A stretch of DNA of 26,788 nucleotides from JANQIV01 sp050117315. GTDB taxonomy: Bacteria > Bacteroidota > Ignavibacteria > Ignavibacteriales > Melioribacteraceae. The translations under genes and the position numbers were made by a program. The stretch lies in NCBI GenBank assembly GCA_050117315.1, contig JASFMY010000095.1:1-26788 (forward strand), read 5' to 3'. Positions 22,655 through 26,788 of the stretch are shown piece by piece; position 1 is the first letter of the stretch, and every line of letters begins with the position of its first letter. Below the pieces are notes generated by a model. That model ran no database searches and was not told where the DNA came from. It was given only the letters and a program-made list of their open reading frames with translations.

Positions 22655-25258
22655 ATGAAATTAAGAATAATGCTTATCGTTTGTTTTTATTTTTTTCCTA
22701 TCCTATTTGCTCAGGAGATTCCTCCTTATAAGAACACTGATCTTTCTATTGAGGAACGAGTAAATGATCTTGTATCCAGGATGACGCTTGAAGAAAAAAT
22801 CTCTCAAATGGGTCATAACTCTCCTGCAATAGAGCGCCTTGATATACCTGAATATAATTGGTGGAATGAAGCTTTACACGGTGTAGCACGTAACGGCATA
22901 GCTACAGTTTTTCCACAGGCAATCGGTTTGGCCGCTACCTGGGATACTGATTTAATGTACAGGGTTGCTACAATCATATCGGATGAAGCACGGGCAAAAT
23001 ATAATCAAGCTCTTAGCAGAAACAAAAGAGGGATATACCAGGGAATAGCTTTGTGGTCTCCTAATGTTAATATATTCCGTGATCCGAGATGGGGTAGGGG
23101 AATGGAAACTTACGGCGAAGACCCGTACTTAACCGGTGAGTTGGGAGTTCAATTCATAAAAGGTTTGCAGGGAAGTCATCCGAAATATTTGAAAACAATA
23201 GCAACGCCAAAGCATATTGCTGTTCATAGCGGTCCGGAACAGTTCCGGCATGGTTTTAACGCCTTTGCAGACAATTATGATTTGAGAGAAACATACCTGG
23301 CTCAGTTTAAAAAATGTATAATTGAAGGCAAAGCATATTCGGTTATGTGTGCCTACAACAGATTTCGCGGTGATGCTTGCTGCGGCAGCAATCTGCTTCT
23401 TCAACAAATTCTTAGAGACGAGTGGGGATTTAAAGGAATGATTGTATCCGATTGCTGGGCGGTTCCTGATATATATAATTTTCATAAAATTGTAGATACT
23501 CCCGAAGAAGCCTCCGCAATTGCAGTTCAAGCCGGTACAGACCTTGAATGCGGCAATGCATACGAGTCATTAGTAAATTCCGTTAAACAAGGCTTAATAA
23601 GTGAAGAAGAGTTGGACATATCTGTAAAACGGGTTTTCACTGCGCGTTTTAAGCTTGGTATGTTTGATCCGCCTTCAATGGTGCCGTTTTCAGAGTTACG
23701 CGAATTCGATACACCTGAAAACAAAAAAGTTGCACTCGAAGCTGCAAGAAAATCTATTGTTCTTTTAATGAATGTGGCACACCCCGACATCGACGGGGAG
23801 AATAATTTTTTGCCTCTCAAAAAAGATATAAAAAAAATAGCAGTACTTGGACCCAACGCAAACGATGTTGAAGTGTTGCTTGGAAACTACAACGGATTTC
23901 CTTCCAATCCGGTCACCCCGTTTAGAGGTATTAAGGAGAAAGTTCCAAACTCAACAGTACTTTATGAAAGGGGATGTGAACTTGCTGAGGGAATGCCTTC
24001 ATTTGAAGTAGTGGATGTGGCATATCTCTTTACTTCGGCTGATAAAAAACAAAAAGGATTAGTTGGTGAGTACTTTGATAACTATGAATTAAAAGGAGAG
24101 CCTGCTTTTAAAAGAATTGACGGTACAATAGATTTCGCATGGTGGGATGGTGCCCCGGATGAGAAATTTGATCCTGATAATTATGGAATAAGATGGACGG
24201 GAGTGTTGGTACCGGATAAAACCGGCAGGTATGCACTCGGGGGTTATGGTTTTAACGGGTTTAGAATTTATATTGACGATAGCTTGATCGTAAAATTTGC
24301 CGGTGAATTTGATCCTGTTAAAACGTATAAATATTTAGACCTTGAAGGAGGAAAGGTATACAAAATAAAGGTAGAATTTTATAAAAAATTTCGTTATTCG
24401 TTTATGCAGCTAATTTGGAACACTCCCGACGAAATGCTTGAACAAAGAGCTGTTGAAGCTGCAAAAAAGGCTGATGTTGTTGTTATGTGCATGGGATTAT
24501 CTCCTAGGCTGGAAGGGGAGAAGATGGAGGTAGATATTAAAGGATTTAAAGGAGGCGACAGAGAAACACTTGACCTGCCGGAGGCCCAATCTAATTTTAT
24601 AAAAAAAATTCATTCACTTGGTAAACCCATCGTACTTGTATTGATTAACGGAAGTGCGCTTTCCGTTAATTGGGAAAATGAAAATATAACGGCGATTGTT
24701 GAAGCATGGTATCCCGGTCAAGCTGCCGGAAGTGCAATTGCCGACATTCTTTTTGGTGATTATAATCCGTCGGGTAGACTTCCGGTTACTTTTTATAAAT
24801 CACATAATCAACTGCCGGACTTTAATAACTATGATATGCATGGCAGAACATACCGCTATTTTGAAGGTGAACCCCTTTATCCGTTTGGGTTTGGGTTGAG
24901 TTATACAACTTTTAGTTATAGCAACATTCTTCTGGAAGATAATGTAATTTCCGTAGGCGATTCAACAACCTTGACTGTTGATGTTACAAATACAGGGGGA
25001 AAAAACGGGGAAGAAGTTGTACAGCTATACATAAAAGCAGACAAAGATCATAAAGCAATAAAAACCTTAAAAGGATTTAAGAGAATAAGTTTAAAACCTG
25101 GTGAAACTAAAACGGTTTCATTTGAGATTACACCGGATAAATTATCCGGATGGATAGACGGGAAAGATTTTACAGTTGAAAAGGATGATTACTTTTTGAT
25201 GGTTGGAGCTTCATCTAAAGATGAAGATTTAAAAGTAACATGTTTAAAAGTAGAATAA
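22655..25258 (+). CDS. Secreted GH3 glycosidase with PA14 insert (beta-xylosidase/beta-glucosidase-like)
   Basis: An 867-residue exo-beta-glycosidase. Signal peptide 1-19. The GH3 N-terminal barrel (about 27-340) has YNWWNEALHGVAR (67-79), FRDPRWGRGMETYGEDPYL (141-159), KHIAVHSGPEQFRH (186-199) and nucleophile Asp266 in IVSDCWAV. The second domain is split by a PA14-like insert (about 468-590, GLVGEYFDNYELKG to WTGVLVPDKTGRYALGG). It resumes with GLSPRLEGEKMEV, where Glu621 or Glu623 is the likely acid/base, and ends with PLYPFGFGLSYTTFSYS and an FN3-like domain (760-865). YNWWNEALHGVAR is typical of the plant-type beta-xylosidase branch, but glucosidases and other activities occur there too. 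In an N-glycan setting, beta-1,2-xylose of plant glycans is a possible target. It is separated from the GH125 operon by a hairpin element and may have its own promoter. Confidence 0.88.
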   Translation: MKLRIMLIVCFYFFPILFAQEIPPYKNTDLSIEERVNDLVSRMTLEEKISQMGHNSPAIERLDIPEYNWWNEALHGVARNGIATVFPQAIGLAATWDTDLMYRVATIISDEARAKYNQALSRNKRGIYQGIALWSPNVNIFRDPRWGRGMETYGEDPYLTGELGVQFIKGLQGSHPKYLKTIATPKHIAVHSGPEQFRHGFNAFADNYDLRETYLAQFKKCIIEGKAYSVMCAYNRFRGDACCGSNLLLQQILRDEWGFKGMIVSDCWAVPDIYNFHKIVDTPEEASAIAVQAGTDLECGNAYESLVNSVKQGLISEEELDISVKRVFTARFKLGMFDPPSMVPFSELREFDTPENKKVALEAARKSIVLLMNVAHPDIDGENNFLPLKKDIKKIAVLGPNANDVEVLLGNYNGFPSNPVTPFRGIKEKVPNSTVLYERGCELAEGMPSFEVVDVAYLFTSADKKQKGLVGEYFDNYELKGEPAFKRIDGTIDFAWWDGAPDEKFDPDNYGIRWTGVLVPDKTGRYALGGYGFNGFRIYIDDSLIVKFAGEFDPVKTYKYLDLEGGKVYKIKVEFYKKFRYSFMQLIWNTPDEMLEQRAVEAAKKADVVVMCMGLSPRLEGEKMEVDIKGFKGGDRETLDLPEAQSNFIKKIHSLGKPIVLVLINGSALSVNWENENITAIVEAWYPGQAAGSAIADILFGDYNPSGRLPVTFYKSHNQLPDFNNYDMHGRTYRYFEGEPLYPFGFGLSYTTFSYSNILLEDNVISVGDSTTLTVDVTNTGGKNGEEVVQLYIKADKDHKAIKTLKGFKRISLKPGETKTVSFEITPDKLSGWIDGKDFTVEKDDYFLMVGASSKDEDLKVTCLKVE

Positions 25259-25514
25259 CAATGAGTAATTATGGAGTAATAGTCCTAATCCATTTCCGCA
25301 TTCCGGAGACCTAATCCAATAACTGTCCAATTTACGTCACTTCTTTTCTAAACTATGGGTTGAAAATTATCTTCAATATTGTTAGCTTCAAATTAAAATT
25401 GACTTACTATTAATTACCTCTATTATAAAATGGCTGAATATTAATTACTTTCTTTCTACTCTGTAGAATATAAATCTAATTAACTCTTTTCTAATTTTAA
25501 TTTGGAGGTTTATT

Positions 25515-25997
25515 ATGTACGAAGAAAACAAAGTAAACATTGTAATTACCGAAGAAGACATCACGGAAATTAAATCCGCTGTCGATGTTTTAACTGCTAA
25601 ACTACAGCCTTATTTAATTGCACTCAGTGCCGAAGAAAGAATGCAACTGCCCAAGATGAGTTATAGAACTTTACCCTTTGCGCAGAAAGTAATGGATTAC
25701 CTTGATACTAACCCGGAGTTTGCTTCTCCTTTTATGAACAAAGAGGCTTTTAAGATTGATATGAAATCCATTGAAGATTTAACTGCCATTTTTAACCCGC
25801 TAAACCAAATATTAACGAATCTGGACGACACAATCTTGCTAGCCGGGAGCGAAGCATATGTTGCAGCCCTTTCTTATTACAACAGCGTTAAACTTGCATC
25901 CAAAATGGATATACCTGATTCAAAAACTATATATGAAGATTTGAAAACCAGGTTTAAGAAAACTAAATCAAGTTCGGTTAGCGAAACAGTAGAGTAA
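25515..25997 (+). CDS. Conserved-looking 160-residue protein of unknown function
   Basis: I do not know its function. The protein is acidic at the start (VNIVITEEDITEIKSAVDVL), mostly helical in appearance, and has no signal peptide or membrane segment. Phrases such as LSAEERMQLPKMSYRTLPFA (38-57), MDYLDTNPEFASPFMN, LAGSEAYVAALSYYNSVK (108-125) and KTIYEDLKTRF resemble a small helical family I recall as 'hypothetical protein' in Bacteroidota genomes. The ribosome site is textbook (GGAGGT, 25504-25509), so it is probably well translated. It follows GH3 after 256 bases of AT-rich DNA in which I see nothing definite, and precedes the 21-bp repeat array. Nothing ties it to sugar use. Confidence 0.75.
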   Translation: MYEENKVNIVITEEDITEIKSAVDVLTAKLQPYLIALSAEERMQLPKMSYRTLPFAQKVMDYLDTNPEFASPFMNKEAFKIDMKSIEDLTAIFNPLNQILTNLDDTILLAGSEAYVAALSYYNSVKLASKMDIPDSKTIYEDLKTRFKKTKSSSVSETVE

Positions 25998-26028
25998 AAT
26001 TATTATTTATTGAAGCTATCTGCCTAAA

Positions 26029-26346
26029 GATTTAGGCTTTTAGCTTCAAATTTGATTCTCAGAGATTCAATTTAATACCTAAAAACATTTAACTTGAATC
26101 TAAAAGGCAGAATTTTGAAGCAAAAAGGTGCTGGTTTGAACTTTTTATACTCACATACGAGATTCATTTAGGTACTAATCTGAATCTTTTGGGTACTCGC
26201 AAGATTCTTTTAGGCACTAATTTAACTCTTTTATGTCTGAATTCAGGTATAAAAAAACTGAATTTGACTCTCAGAGATCTGAATTTAGATATAAAAGACA
26301 TGAATTTGGCTCTTTGATATCTCTGAATTTACTCTTTGCAGAAGAT
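26029..26346. repeat. Degenerate tandem array with a 21-bp period
   Basis: About 14 units are spaced by 21 bases, roughly TGAATCTTTTAGGCACTAAT in consensus. The core (TGAAT or variant) recurs near 26054, 26075, 26096, 26117, 26138, 26161, 26182, 26203, 26224, 26239, 26260, 26281, 26302 and 26325. Most steps are exactly 21; slips are 23, 15 and 23. Examples are AGATTCTTTTAGGCACTAAT (from 26202) and TGAATCTTTTGGGTACTCGC (from 26181). AATTTGAYTCTCAGAGAT occurs at both 26049-26066 and 26261-26278. Units differ too much for a CRISPR and there are no unique spacers. A 65-codon frame (26233-26430) with a seven-residue SEFRYKK/TEFDSQR pattern reads through the array, but I do not believe it is a gene. 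Confidence 0.75.
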
Positions 26347-26498
26347 TTTGGTATTGTTCTGATGCTTAGACGACTGTGTGATGATATTTACTGTAAACGA
26401 ACATTACCGGTGAGTAACCGGAAAATATAAAACCTCTACGTGACTGATAAATAGACACAAAATACTAGTGTCATGTCAATTCTGTATTGTCCGGTAAT

Positions 26499-26521
26499 CC
26501 CCGTATTAATACATTACGGGG
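26499..26521. repeat. REP-like hairpin 1
   Basis: CCCCGTA (26499-26505) pairs with TACGGGG (26515-26521) around a nine-base loop. The downstream TTTAAGCCGGAATCTAC shares AAGC-GGAATCTA with the neighbouring hairpin at 26563-26587, which suggests two diverged copies of one dispersed repeat. Confidence 0.6.
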
Positions 26522-26562
26522 CAGGCTTTAAGCCGGAATCTACAAATAACTTATACTATGTC

Positions 26563-26587
26563 ATTCCCGCACGTATTAAGCGGGAAT
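26563..26587. repeat. REP-like hairpin 2
   Basis: ATTCCCGC (26563-26570) pairs perfectly with GCGGGAAT (26580-26587), loop ACGTATTAA. TCATTCCCGC...AAGCGGGAATCTA is a very widespread kind of intergenic palindrome in bacteria. It lies just before the IS3-like element and could also serve as a transcription end. Confidence 0.65.
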
Positions 26588-26605
26588 CTAATTTATAAAA
26601 ATGGA

Positions 26606-26788
26606 TGTATAGTCCTGAAATAGGTTGACAAAAAAAGTCAACCAAAACCAGGACAAAAAATGAAAGAAGAAATTGAAGAAGCTGTGATATTATCACTAAT
26701 AAAAGAAAAAAGAAAGATATGGAAGAAAGGCAGTGGACGAAATTTACACGCATCATTAAAAGAAGAATTATCAGCTCATAAAATCAAG
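26606..26788 (+). mobile_element. Left end of an IS3-like insertion sequence, truncated by the window edge
   Basis: The stretch TGTATAGTCCTGAAATAGG (26606-26624) begins with TG and resembles terminal repeats I associate with IS3-family elements of Bacteroidota. A perfect hairpin follows: GGTTGAC (26623-26629), seven A, GTCAACC (26637-26643). The transposase frame opens at 26660. The right end is outside the window, so the family and terminal repeat cannot be confirmed. Confidence 0.6.
26660..26788 (+). CDS. IS3-like element ORF, N-terminal part
   Basis: ATG at 26660 opens a frame of 43 codons that runs off the window: MKEEIEEAVILSLIKEKRKI, then WKKGSGRNLHASLKEELSAH. A basic helical start followed by 'GxRxLHxxLKxxLxxHxIK' is the pattern seen just before the DDE domain in IS3-type orfB proteins. 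The sequence CCAGGACAAAAA precedes the ATG as ribosome site, right after the hairpin at 26623-26643. The catalytic core is not visible, so activity cannot be judged. Confidence 0.6.
   Translation, partial: MKEEIEEAVILSLIKEKRKIWKKGSGRNLHASLKEELSAHKIK

Noticed and set aside
979..25258. SusC/SusD pair, endo-N-acetylglucosaminidase (GH18/GH85) or PNGase expected in an N-glycan locus
   Set aside because: I looked through every long frame; none shows TonB-dependent receptor, SusD, GH18 (DGxDxDxE), GH85 or PNGase features.
25259..25514. Possible tRNA or small RNA between GH3 and the unknown protein
   Set aside because: I could find no cloverleaf, TTCGA arm or strong hairpin; only a four-base TCCG/CGGA pairing near 25298.
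26029..26346. Possible CRISPR array
   Set aside because: The repeating units are directly adjacent and drifted, with no constant repeat separated by unique spacers of even length, and no cas gene is present.
26233..26430. 65-codon ORF with SEFRYKK/TEFDSQR repeats
   Set aside because: It starts inside the 21-bp array, its repeat pattern follows from the DNA period, it has no ribosome site, and its second half has no protein-like features.

Overview
The window is AT-rich DNA that looks like a member of the Bacteroidota/Chlorobi group. The Ignavibacteria type is my best guess, based on AT bias, family composition and the tail modules on the hydrolases; no marker gene proves it. It holds one large glycan-degradation locus of about 24 kb with an insertion sequence at each edge.

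Layout: (1) 1-980: the 5' end of an IS1182/IS5-like transposase running off the left edge, an orphan MNT-type nucleotidyltransferase gene, and decayed non-coding DNA. (2) 979-7056, minus strand: GH20 beta-N-acetylhexosaminidase, a frameshifted GH29 alpha-L-fucosidase without signal peptide, and a secreted multidomain GH29 alpha-L-fucosidase. (3) 7057-7462: divergent promoter region with a perfect 23-bp palindrome and a 48-codon ORF overlapping the next gene by ATGA. (4) 7463-16275, plus strand: sodium:solute symporter, secreted alpha/beta-hydrolase, GH92 alpha-mannosidase, then a ROK-family regulator. (5) 16617-22446: tight operon GH94 phosphorylase, GH130 phosphorylase, secreted CBM9-like protein, GH125 alpha-1,6-mannosidase. 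(6) 22472-22597: a hairpin element resembling a MITE. (7) 22655-25258: secreted GH3 with a PA14 insert. (8) 25515-26788: a conserved-looking protein of unknown function, a degenerate array with a 21-bp period, two REP-like hairpins, and the start of an IS3-like element.

Working together: GH29, GH20, GH92, GH125, GH130 and perhaps GH3 match the bonds of eukaryotic N-glycans (fucose, antennary GlcNAc, alpha-mannose, Man-beta1,4-GlcNAc and, in plants, beta-1,2-xylose). Signal peptides suggest two stages. GH29, GH20, GH92, GH3, the esterase-like protein and the CBM9 protein act outside the cytoplasm. A sodium symporter then imports a small product, and GH125, GH130 and GH94 finish it inside. The two phosphorylases would yield sugar 1-phosphates. 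The locus has no SusC/SusD pair and no recognisable endo-N-acetylglucosaminidase or PNGase. The N-glycan substrate is an inference from family content; GH94 specificity is the weakest link, because its motif spacing also resembles cellobiose phosphorylase.

The most notable points are the phosphorolytic N-glycan-like operon, the (TA)n frameshift in the second fucosidase, the shared C-terminal tail on three different hydrolases, the ATGA-coupled small ORF, and the 21-bp periodic array.
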